From positions 1-10,702 of the forward strand of contig UQVG01000050.1 of the NCBI GenBank assembly GCA_900544435.1: a stretch of 10,702 nt of DNA, in the 5' to 3' direction. This DNA comes from an uncultured Erysipelotrichaceae bacterium (GTDB taxonomy: Bacteria; Bacillota_I; Bacilli_A; Erysipelotrichales; Coprobacillaceae). Position numbers and translations under genes: made by a program. The notes under the pieces are model-generated. The model made no database searches and had not been told where the DNA came from. It saw only the letters and a list, made by a program, of their open reading frames with translations. Below are positions 1 to 6,330 of this stretch, piece after piece. Within the stretch, counting starts at the first letter, position 1. Every line of letters begins with the position of its first letter.

Positions 1-323
1 TTCAAAGTCACCTGATCTTGATTTTTATCTTGAGCATATTCAATACTTCTTTCTAATATCCTTTTCACACTTTGACTATATTCCATATAAAAAGGTTGAT
101 CATCATTTGTGCCAAACAACCTTTTTATATCTTCTTCTACAACTTCATCAGTTACATTATATTTTTGTAATAATCTTTTTAATTGATTATCATGAATCTT
201 CAATAATGAAAGCAATAAATGTTCACTTCCAACATTTTGATGACCAAAATCAAAAGATAAACTTTCTGCTACTACAATTGCCTTCTGTGCTTGTTCATCA
301 AACTCTTTCAACAATGGCTTCAC
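1..323 (-). CDS. Clp-family AAA+ ATPase (ClpC/ClpB/ClpE-like), N-terminal part only
   Basis: This is the first 107 codons of a gene whose 3' end lies beyond the left edge. The protein starts MKPLLKEFDEQAQKAIVVAE and carries the Clp N-domain signature: an FDEQAQKAI helix, then GHQNVGSEHLLLSLL at about residues 27-41. A second repeat begins near residue 81 (YSQSVKRILERSIEYAQ) and is cut off just after a VTL that would precede the second EHLLL. In Clp unfoldases this domain binds substrates and adaptors, ahead of the ATPase rings that feed ClpP or disaggregate proteins. I chose GTG at 323 because AAGGA sits 5 bases upstream in good register. TTG codons at 314 and 311 are alternatives, with AGAGGTGA as their ribosome site. 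No ctsR, mcsA or mcsB lies just upstream, unlike the classic clpC operon. The AAA+ modules are not visible, so the subfamily cannot be fixed, and a short stand-alone Clp N-domain protein remains possible. Confidence 0.8.
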   Translation of the reverse strand, partial: MKPLLKEFDEQAQKAIVVAESLSFDFGHQNVGSEHLLLSLLKIHDNQLKRLLQKYNVTDEVVEEDIKRLFGTNDDQPFYMEYSQSVKRILERSIEYAQDKNQDQVTL

Positions 324-334
324 CTCTTTCCTTA

Positions 335-377
335 TAATAGTATGTACAAACTTAATAATTATTAGTACACACTATTA
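335..377. promoter_or_regulatory. Imperfect inverted repeat upstream of the Clp gene, operator candidate
   Basis: The arms TAATAGTATGTAC (335-347) and GTACACACTATTA (365-377) are complementary at 12 of 13 positions. A perfect 12-bp AT palindrome, TAATAATTATTA, lies between them at 353-364. The element sits 12 bases before the Clp start codon and its right arm covers the stop codon of the upstream gene. It is AT-rich and has no adjoining T-run, so an operator fits better than a terminator. It is neither a CIRCE element nor a CtsR GGTCAAA repeat. The cognate regulator is unknown. Confidence 0.45.
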
Positions 378-737
378 AGAAAACATCTGAATCAACCATG
401 ATTTCTTTTTAATTTCTTTACTTGATGTACAATAAGAAACTTGTAACTTTCCTTCTAAAGATTTACCCTTACCTTCTCCTAATACAATCGTATAAAGTCC
501 ATTATAATACTTCGCATTAAAATCATCTTGATGATCTGCTAAAACCTGATAAACATCATCAACACCCTTGACCCATTTTTTATAACTTAAAATTAACTGA
601 TCTTTTACTTTGTACATTTCTTCTATATCTTCTTGTTGATAAGATGCTCCAATGATTTTATATCTTGGAGTTTCATTGACTGCATAAACACTTGTTAGAT
701 TCATTATAATTAAAAGAAAAATAATGATTTTTTTCAT
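375..737 (-). CDS. Small exported protein, possibly a diverged stage II sporulation protein R (SpoIIR)
   Basis: This is a 120-residue protein with a clear Sec signal peptide: MKK, then a hydrophobic core IIIFLLIIM, ending SVYA before VNET. It therefore acts outside the membrane. I chose ATG at 737 because TGAGGTGA lies 5 bases upstream and the signal peptide begins there; an in-frame ATG at 785 would add 16 unconvincing residues. The mature part starts RYKIIGASYQQED followed by YKVKDQLI. This lines up by eye with the SpoIIR pattern of an R..I.NS....D run followed by KVRD. LYTIVLGEGKGK near residues 81-92 resembles the SpoIIR YEAL.I.LGEGKG segment. However, the usual NWWCVLFPPLC motif is not recognisable and about 50 middle residues of the family seem absent. 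SpoIIR is a forespore protein that triggers processing of pro-sigma-E, so if the match holds, this copy is reduced. It may instead be an unrelated secreted protein. Confidence 0.65.
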   Translation of the reverse strand: MKKIIIFLLIIMNLTSVYAVNETPRYKIIGASYQQEDIEEMYKVKDQLILSYKKWVKGVDDVYQVLADHQDDFNAKYYNGLYTIVLGEGKGKSLEGKLQVSYCTSSKEIKKKSWLIQMFS

Positions 738-767
738 AAACTTCACCTCAAGTTCATTATGTTCATT

Positions 768-773
768 TATAAT
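768..773 (+). promoter_or_regulatory. Candidate -10 element for the alarmone synthetase gene
   Basis: A perfect TATAAT lies 12 bases before the AAGGAG ribosome site of the synthetase gene. I see no convincing -35 box at 16-18 bases and no TGN extension, so the assignment rests on the -10 box alone. The direct repeat GTTCATT (752-758 and 761-767), just upstream in the shared divergent gap, is a possible binding site. Confidence 0.35.
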
Positions 774-802
774 AAAAATAAACATAAGGAGTGTATTTTT
801 TT

Positions 803-1483
803 ATGAGTCATATAATGCAAAAAGAAATTAATAGTGAAATGAATGATTTTTTCTTTGCGAAAGATCATTTAGATTTTTATCATGAATATGTCAATGTTGA
901 ACAAATGTATCTGGCAGGTATTAAAGAAGTAAGAACAAAATTAGAAATCTTAGATGATGAGTTTCATCATCGTTTTGATCATAATCCTATTCATCATATG
1001 GAATGGCGTTTAAAATCACCACATAGTGTTGTTGAAAAAATGAAAAGAAGAAATCTTCCTATAGATGTTTCTTCAATCAAAGGAAATATCGAAGATATTG
1101 CAGGTGTACGTGTTATTTGTCATTATATTAAAGATATTTATCGTATGTCTGATTTGCTTTTAAGACAAGATGATATTCACTTATTAAAAATCAAAGACTA
1201 TATTAAAAACCCTAAAGAAAATGGTTATCGTAGTTTACATCTTGTCGTAGAAGTTCCTGTTTATCTAGCAAATGAAAAAAAGATGGTTCCTGTAGAAATA
1301 CAAATTCGTACTATTGCAATGGACTTTTGGGCAACATTGGAACATCATTTACGTTATAAAAACGATAAAGAAATTTCTGATGATATTCGTAAGCGTTTAT
1401 CTGATTGTGCTAAAAGTATTACTGATATTGATTATGAAATGGAAGATATACATAACGAAGTCTTCGGTCATCATAAAATCTAA
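803..1483 (+). CDS. Small alarmone synthetase, (p)ppGpp synthase of the RelP/YwaC type
   Basis: This 226-residue cytosolic enzyme transfers pyrophosphate from ATP to GDP or GTP to make (p)ppGpp, the starvation alarmone. It consists of a single RelA/SpoT synthetase domain with no HD hydrolase, TGS or ACT domain, which is the definition of a small alarmone synthetase. Visible motifs are HNPI..ME.RLKS (60-72, substrate arginine and lysine), EDIAGVRVIC (97-106, magnesium Asp98), KDYIKNPKENGYRSLHL (131-147, Tyr142 stacking on the guanine) and VEIQIRTIAMDFWATLEH (164-181, catalytic Glu165). The HNPI and DYIKNPK.NGYRSLHL wording is closer to B. subtilis YwaC (RelP) than to YjbM (RelQ). I chose ATG at 803, which AAGGAG (786-791) precedes by 11 bases; GTG at 791 overlaps that site and is unlikely. 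The gene diverges from the SpoIIR-like gene and is monocistronic, closed by its own terminator. Confidence 0.95.
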   Translation: MSHIMQKEINSEMNDFFFAKDHLDFYHEYVNVEQMYLAGIKEVRTKLEILDDEFHHRFDHNPIHHMEWRLKSPHSVVEKMKRRNLPIDVSSIKGNIEDIAGVRVICHYIKDIYRMSDLLLRQDDIHLLKIKDYIKNPKENGYRSLHLVVEVPVYLANEKKMVPVEIQIRTIAMDFWATLEHHLRYKNDKEISDDIRKRLSDCAKSITDIDYEMEDIHNEVFGHHKI

Positions 1484-1508
1484 AACATAATAGTTAAAAA
1501 TTTATCTT

Positions 1509-1533
1509 AAAACACTACATCTCGTAGTGTTTT
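1509..1533 (+). terminator. Intrinsic terminator of the alarmone synthetase gene
   Basis: A 10-bp perfect stem, AAAACACTAC / GTAGTGTTTT, closes a 5-base loop and ends in a T-run. It lies 25 bases after the stop codon and separates the gene from the RhuM-Fic islet. Confidence 0.85.
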
Positions 1534-1543
1534 TATGATGCTT

Positions 1544-1626
1544 AATACCACTGGACAATCTGTCCAATGACAACCTAAAAATACCATGTTACGATTGTTT
1601 AAAGAAACAAAGGAAAGGATGGTATT
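1544..1626. repeat. Three copies of AATACCA and a TGGACA/TGTCCA dyad around the rhuM-fic promoter
   Basis: AATACCA occurs on the plus strand at 1544-1550 and 1580-1586, and inverted as TGGTATT at 1620-1626. The last two extend to a perfect 11-bp inverted pair, AAAAATACCAT (1577-1587) and ATGGTATTTTT (1619-1629), whose centres are 42 bp apart, close to four helical turns. A separate dyad TGGACA-ATC-TGTCCA occupies 1552-1566, directly before the likely -35 box. The second AATACCA lies inside the promoter spacer and the third between the ribosome site and the start codon. This layout suggests repression, perhaps by looping. The binding protein is unknown; the N-terminal HTH-like part of the gene's own product is one candidate. 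Confidence 0.55.
1567..1595 (+). promoter_or_regulatory. Predicted promoter of the rhuM-fic gene
   Basis: A -35 box ATGACA (1567-1572, 5 of 6 consensus), a 17-bp spacer and a -10 box TACGAT (1590-1595, 4 of 6) preceded by TGT form an extended -10 promoter. Transcription would start near 1602. The transcript would then exclude the left arm of the inverted repeat, which argues that the repeat works as DNA and not as an RNA hairpin. Confidence 0.5.
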
Positions 1627-1629
1627 TTT

Positions 1630-2538
1630 ATGACTGATTTGATTGAAAAAAATGAAGTAGTACAGTTCAAAGATGGTAATTTTGTATTAGATGTCAATGT
1701 TTCTTCTAATGGTGAAACGGTGTGGTTAACGCTAGAGCAAATGAGTAGACTTTTTAATAAAAATAAGTCAACTATTTCTAGACACATTGCTAATATTTTT
1801 AATGAAGAAGAATTAGATGAAAAAAGTTCAGTTGCTAAAAATGCAACTCAACTAAAAAGATATGATCCTCGTACTAAAAAAGATAGAATTGCTATTGTAG
1901 ATGTTAATTATTACAACCTAGATGTTATTATTTCTGTTGGTTATAGAGTCAAATCTAAGCAAGGTGTCCTTTTTAGAAAATGGGCTAATGGTATATTAAA
2001 GAAATATCTCATAAAAGGCTATGTTGTTAATGATTGTCATTTCCAAGATACTGATTTTTTGAAAGCTTATCAAAGAGGATTTAAGATTCTTGATGATTAT
2101 GATCATCATCAATTAGAAGTTCCTCAAGGTCAAAAAGATACCTATGTTCTCCACTATGATGAATGTATGAAGCTTATACATAATACTATGTTTGATAATA
2201 AAGGGGATTTATTTTCTATTGAAAAAGATGATTCTTTTAGAAGCAGTATTTCAACGATTTATCAAAGTTTTGGAGATGTTGATTTATATCCAACTTTAGA
2301 AGATAAAGCCAGTGCTTTACTTTATTTTATTGTTAAAAATCATAGTTTTATTGATGGCAATAAAAGAATTGGAGCAACCATCTTTTTATACTTTTTAAAC
2401 ATGAATAACGCTCTTTATAAAAATGGCATGGAAAGAATTAATAACGATGCCCTTGCAACACTTACAATCTTAGTAGCGAGTTCAAGGCCTGAAGATAAAG
2501 AAATTATGATGCAGTTGATTAAAACAATTCTTAAGTAA
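1630..2538 (+). CDS. RhuM-Fic/Doc fusion protein, orphan toxin-like
   Basis: This 302-residue predicted cytosolic protein has two parts. Residues 1 to about 135 match the RhuM family (Virulence_RhuM): VWLTLEQMSRLFNKNKSTIS with an HTH-like look, DVNYYNLDVIISVGYRVKS, then a FRKWAN segment. Residues of about 170-300 form a Fic/Doc domain with the core motif HSFIDGNKR (238-246). Fic enzymes modify proteins with nucleotides. The lysine after GN, as in phage P1 Doc (HIFNDGNKR), is the Doc variant linked to phosphorylation of EF-Tu rather than AMPylation, so a kinase-like activity is possible but unproven. AGGAAAGG (1611-1618) is the ribosome site, 11 bases before the ATG. The gene stands alone between two terminators with no visible Phd-like or other antitoxin. 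SSRPED (284-289) near the C-terminus resembles the inhibitory Fic motif S/T-x3-E-G/N only in part. RhuM is known from a Salmonella pathogenicity island and its function is unclear. The fusion architecture is secure; the substrate is unknown. Confidence 0.9.
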   Translation: MTDLIEKNEVVQFKDGNFVLDVNVSSNGETVWLTLEQMSRLFNKNKSTISRHIANIFNEEELDEKSSVAKNATQLKRYDPRTKKDRIAIVDVNYYNLDVIISVGYRVKSKQGVLFRKWANGILKKYLIKGYVVNDCHFQDTDFLKAYQRGFKILDDYDHHQLEVPQGQKDTYVLHYDECMKLIHNTMFDNKGDLFSIEKDDSFRSSISTIYQSFGDVDLYPTLEDKASALLYFIVKNHSFIDGNKRIGATIFLYFLNMNNALYKNGMERINNDALATLTILVASSRPEDKEIMMQLIKTILK

Positions 2539-2567
2539 ATAGATACATATCCTTTCATTTATGGACA

Positions 2568-2576
2568 TGTTATAAT
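2568..2576 (+). promoter_or_regulatory. Extended -10 promoter of the 56-residue membrane protein gene
   Basis: TG-T-TATAAT is a perfect extended -10 element, ending 31 bases before the ATG at 2608. No good -35 box is present, as is common for extended -10 promoters. It lies 29 bases after the rhuM-fic stop codon, so the small gene is probably transcribed on its own. Confidence 0.6.
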
Positions 2577-2607
2577 GTAGATATAAACCCAAAAAAGGAG
2601 AGCTTCA

Positions 2608-2778
2608 ATGATTATTTCATATTTTATAACAGTCGTTTCAATCGTAGTGGGATGTTTTACATTTTACGCTAATTGGATTTTTGGAATGATTATTATTCTA
2701 TTAGCACTTATTTATTTTCAACTAGCAAAATTAAATGATACCATTCAAAATAGAAATGAACAACTATCGAAAAAATAA
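2608..2778 (+). CDS. 56-residue hypothetical membrane protein
   Basis: The ORF starts at ATG with AAAAGGAG (2593-2600) 7 bases upstream, an excellent ribosome site, and ends at TAA 2776-2778. The product starts MIISYFITVVSIVVGCF. It is hydrophobic from about residue 2 to 39, interrupted by FYANW near residues 19-23, which suggests two short membrane segments (about 3-18 and 24-38). A short polar tail with charged residues follows (KLNDTIQNRNEQLSKK). I recognise no family. A consensus extended -10 promoter, a strong ribosome site and a dedicated terminator indicate a real expressed gene. A small membrane-active toxin, a regulator of a membrane enzyme and a plain small structural protein are all possible, and nothing in the sequence picks among them. 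Confidence 0.75.
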   Translation: MIISYFITVVSIVVGCFTFYANWIFGMIIILLALIYFQLAKLNDTIQNRNEQLSKK

Positions 2779-2806
2779 CCTCTGTCATATATAGGCAGAG
2801 GTTATT
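2774..2806. terminator. Bidirectional intrinsic terminator between the small membrane protein gene and the 6-phospho-beta-glucosidase gene
   Basis: A perfect 11-bp stem, AATAACCTCTG (2774-2784) and CAGAGGTTATT (2796-2806), encloses an 11-base loop. T-rich stretches follow on both strands (TTTTAT on plus, TTTTTT on minus). The left arm contains the TAA stop of the small gene, and the minus-strand gene ends 15 bases away, so it can terminate both. Confidence 0.85.
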
Positions 2807-2820
2807 TTATAATTAGAATA

Positions 2821-4296
<1,476 letters not shown>

Positions 4297-4309
4297 TTAA
4301 ATTATCTTT

Positions 4310-4315
4310 ATTATA
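4310..4315 (-). promoter_or_regulatory. Candidate -10 element of the 6-phospho-beta-glucosidase gene
   Basis: On the minus strand a perfect TATAAT lies in the 66-bp gap between the transporter gene and this gene, 25 bases before the ATG. The best -35 candidate is AATACA at an 18-bp spacing, which matches only 3 of 6, so strength is uncertain. I saw no terminator for the transporter gene in this gap, so read-through is possible. Confidence 0.4.
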
Positions 4316-4350
4316 AAATATTTTTATGACTTATGTATTAATTTTTCATT

Positions 4351-5286
4351 CTATGCAATAAATAAAACCACACATATATAAACAATCAGTGTAATTACCA
4401 TAAATAATGAAATGAAAGCAGCTGTAAAGTCTTCATCTTCTTCACTTTTATTAAGTGGTGAGATCAACATTGGCATTGCAAATCCAGTTGGACACATAAA
4501 ATAAATGAGAACAGCCATCATATAGATCTTATCTGCCATTAAATGTGGGAAGAAGACAAAGAATCCTACAATAACAAGGATATAGAAGGCAATTCTTACT
4601 CCTACAAGTTTTAATAATGATCCTAAGGTATCTTTATTGATTTTTAAGTTATAACCAATAATCAATAAAATAAGACTAACAATAGGAGCTGTTGCTTGTT
4701 GAATTGTATTTGTATAAACGTCAATAAAAGCTGTTTGACTTAACATATCATAGACACCCAAAAGATTTAAAACTAATCCCAACATCACTGCAATTACAAA
4801 AGAATTCGTAAAAATCGTCTTTAATAATTCTTTAGTACTGGTATTACCTGAGGTTTGTTTTGCAACTAAAACAGGAATTATAATAAAGGCAATCACTGTT
4901 CCAGCAATATCAAAAATAACTGTATTACTGGCATAAGCAACTGCTACAATAGAAGTATAAAGAGGTAAAGCAACATTCCCTCCTTCACATGTTGTCAGTA
5001 AATAAGGAGATATATGTCCCACTTTTTTACCTGTAAACTTAGTAATACATTTACCTAAAACCAAGGCAAGTGTAAAGGCAATTAAAACATAAAGCACGAT
5101 AAGAATCGCCGATGATTCTATCTTTGCGGTAAATAAAACATTAAAAATAAGTATTGGAAATAATACATTAAAGACAATATGATTGGCTCCTTCTTTTTGT
5201 TCAGGACTAATAAAGCCTTTAATACGAGCAATCATACCTAATAGAATCATAAAAAATACAGGGAATAATGTTGATAATGCGTTCAT
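4351..5286 (-). CDS. AEC-family transporter (auxin efflux carrier family, malate/organic-acid permease-like)
   Basis: This 311-residue integral membrane protein is almost entirely hydrophobic, with about ten predicted membrane segments and a central polar break around residues 140-155 (QTSGNTSTKELLK). Family features are the N-terminal FPVFFMILLGMIARIKGFI, the NVLFPILIFN helix, EGGNVALPLYTSI near residues 105-117, and CPTGFAMPMLIS near the C-terminus. Bacterial members are secondary carriers for malate and other carboxylates, or are of unknown substrate. The length is usual for the family. AAAAAGGAGGA gives a strong ribosome site 6 bases before the ATG. A LysR gene diverges from it across a 126-bp AT-rich gap, a classic arrangement in which the regulator controls the neighbouring carrier. 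The substrate cannot be read from the sequence; an organic acid is inferred from the family and the LysR partner. Confidence 0.9.
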   Translation of the reverse strand: MNALSTLFPVFFMILLGMIARIKGFISPEQKEGANHIVFNVLFPILIFNVLFTAKIESSAILIVLYVLIAFTLALVLGKCITKFTGKKVGHISPYLLTTCEGGNVALPLYTSIVAVAYASNTVIFDIAGTVIAFIIIPVLVAKQTSGNTSTKELLKTIFTNSFVIAVMLGLVLNLLGVYDMLSQTAFIDVYTNTIQQATAPIVSLILLIIGYNLKINKDTLGSLLKLVGVRIAFYILVIVGFFVFFPHLMADKIYMMAVLIYFMCPTGFAMPMLISPLNKSEEDEDFTAAFISLFMVITLIVYICVVLFIA

Positions 5287-5313
5287 AAAAATCCTCCTTT
5301 TTATTTCAATTGT

Positions 5314-5342
5314 ATTGTATAGTTCTTTATTTATAATTACAA
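5314..5342 (-). promoter_or_regulatory. Predicted promoter of the AEC transporter gene
   Basis: On the minus strand TTGTAA (5342-5337, 4 of 6), a 17-bp spacer and TACAAT (5319-5314, 5 of 6) form a standard promoter. The -10 box lies 27 bases before the start codon. Confidence 0.5.
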
Positions 5343-5372
5343 ATACTTATATATTATATATATTTATTACTT

Positions 5373-5386
5373 TTATTTATAAATAA
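5373..5386. promoter_or_regulatory. Perfect 14-bp palindrome with T-N11-A, LysR operator candidate
   Basis: TTATTTATAAATAA is its own reverse complement and contains the T-N11-A form typical of LysR-type binding sites (T5374 to A5386). It lies between the -35 and -10 positions of the lysR promoter, where a bound regulator would repress its own gene. A direct repeat of part of it, TTTATTTATAA, is present at 5326-5336 and 5372-5382; the first copy lies inside the transporter promoter spacer. In such AT-rich DNA, chance palindromes occur, so this is a candidate only. Confidence 0.45.
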
Positions 5387-5395
5387 TGCTATACT
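5387..5395 (+). promoter_or_regulatory. Extended -10 promoter of the lysR gene
   Basis: TG-C-TATACT is an extended -10 element with 5 of 6 matches to TATAAT. The start point would be near 5402, giving a very short leader that begins at the TGAGGTGA ribosome site. No good -35 box is seen. Confidence 0.5.
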
Positions 5396-5412
5396 TTTGT
5401 TGAGGTGATTTT

Positions 5413-6300
5413 ATGGAAATACGTGTCTTAAAATACTTTATCACTGTTGCCCAAGAACAAAGTTTCTCTAAAGCAGCCAAAGTATTGAATATTTCTCAAC
5501 CAGCCCTTTCTAAACAAATAAAAGATTTAGAAGAAGAATATCAGATAACATTATTTAATCGTACAACCCGATCTTTATCTTTAACAGAAGAAGGCAGATT
5601 ATTTAAGGAACAAGCAAATCAAATTATTAGTTTAGTAGATCGTACAGATTCTTATTTAAAGAATATTAATAAATATATTAGTGGTGATATTTATCTTGGT
5701 TGTAGCGAAAGTGAAGCAAATCGTATTGTGATGAAAGCTATTGGTAAAACTCAACAACACCATCCTGATATTAGGTTTCATATTTATAGTGGAAATGCTC
5801 AATATGTTGAAGAAAAGCTTGATCAAGGTATTTTTGATTTAGGAATTGTCACTGATCCTGCCGATTTATCAAAGTATGATTATCTTAAATTACCGACTCT
5901 TGATACATGGGGGATTTTAATGAAAAAAGACAGTGAGCTTGCACATTTTGAAACTATTTCTCCAAAAGACTTATTAGATAAACCAATGATTATTTCTAAT
6001 CAAGAAATGGTTAAAAATGGTATCGGTGGTTGGCTTGGTGGTAATCAAAGAGCTTTAAATGTCGTAGCAACTTATAATTTATTTTATAACGCTAAACTTA
6101 TGTGTGAAGAAAATGTTGGTTATGTTTTAACATTAAAGCATCTTTATAATGAATCAAATGATAGTCCTATTTGTTTTAAACCTTTAAATCCTCCTCTTAC
6201 TTTAAGGAGTCATCTTGTTTGGAAAAAATATAAAGTTTTTCCTAAAGCTATTGAAGTCTTTTTAGAAATACTCAATGAAGAAATTAAAAAAAGCAGTTGA
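5413..6300 (+). CDS. LysR-family transcriptional regulator
   Basis: This 295-residue DNA-binding protein has the family layout. An N-terminal winged helix-turn-helix spans residues 1-60 (LKYFITVAQEQSFSKAAKVL, then SQPALSKQIKDLEE and LFNRTTRSLSLTEEG). A linker helix runs to about residue 85, and a periplasmic-binding-protein-like effector domain covers about 90-290 (DIYLGCSESEANRIV, DLGIVTDP). Length and domain order are normal. The ATG is preceded by TGAGGTGA 4 bases upstream. It diverges from the AEC transporter gene and probably regulates it in response to a small carboxylate. The palindrome over its own promoter suggests negative autoregulation. Its stop codon lies inside the shared terminator with the nickel operon. 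The specific LysR subfamily is not identifiable by eye. Confidence 0.93.
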   Translation: MEIRVLKYFITVAQEQSFSKAAKVLNISQPALSKQIKDLEEEYQITLFNRTTRSLSLTEEGRLFKEQANQIISLVDRTDSYLKNINKYISGDIYLGCSESEANRIVMKAIGKTQQHHPDIRFHIYSGNAQYVEEKLDQGIFDLGIVTDPADLSKYDYLKLPTLDTWGILMKKDSELAHFETISPKDLLDKPMIISNQEMVKNGIGGWLGGNQRALNVVATYNLFYNAKLMCEENVGYVLTLKHLYNESNDSPICFKPLNPPLTLRSHLVWKKYKVFPKAIEVFLEILNEEIKKSS

Positions 6301-6330
6301 TGAAATGACTTCATTTCATCACTGCTTTTT
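6288..6330. terminator. Long bidirectional terminator containing both converging stop codons
   Basis: AAAAAGCAGT (6288-6297) pairs with ACTGCTTTTT (6321-6330), and GATGAAATG (6299-6307) pairs with CATTTCATC (6312-6320) around a 4-base ACTT loop, with one bulged T at 6298. The 19-bp stem ends in a T-run in either direction. The lysR stop (6298-6300) lies inside the stem and the stop of the second hypB (6329-6331) overlaps its end. Confidence 0.9.

Noticed and set aside
791..803. GTG at 791 as the start of the alarmone synthetase
   Set aside because: It overlaps the AAGGAG ribosome site; ATG 803 follows that site at a workable distance.
1577..1629. RNA hairpin formed by the 11-bp inverted repeat, hiding the rhuM-fic ribosome site
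   Set aside because: The predicted start of transcription near 1602 leaves the left arm untranscribed, so I treat the repeat as DNA operator sites. An upstream promoter would revive the hairpin idea.
2562..2576. TGGACA next to the -10 box of the small membrane protein gene as a second copy of the rhuM-fic dyad half-site
   Set aside because: Only one half-site of 6 bases is present, without the TGTCCA partner, so chance is the simpler explanation.
1484..2820. Mobile element or integration scar around the rhuM-fic islet
   Set aside because: There is no integrase, transposase, tRNA end, target duplication or long terminal repeat. The repeats found are short and promoter-centred.
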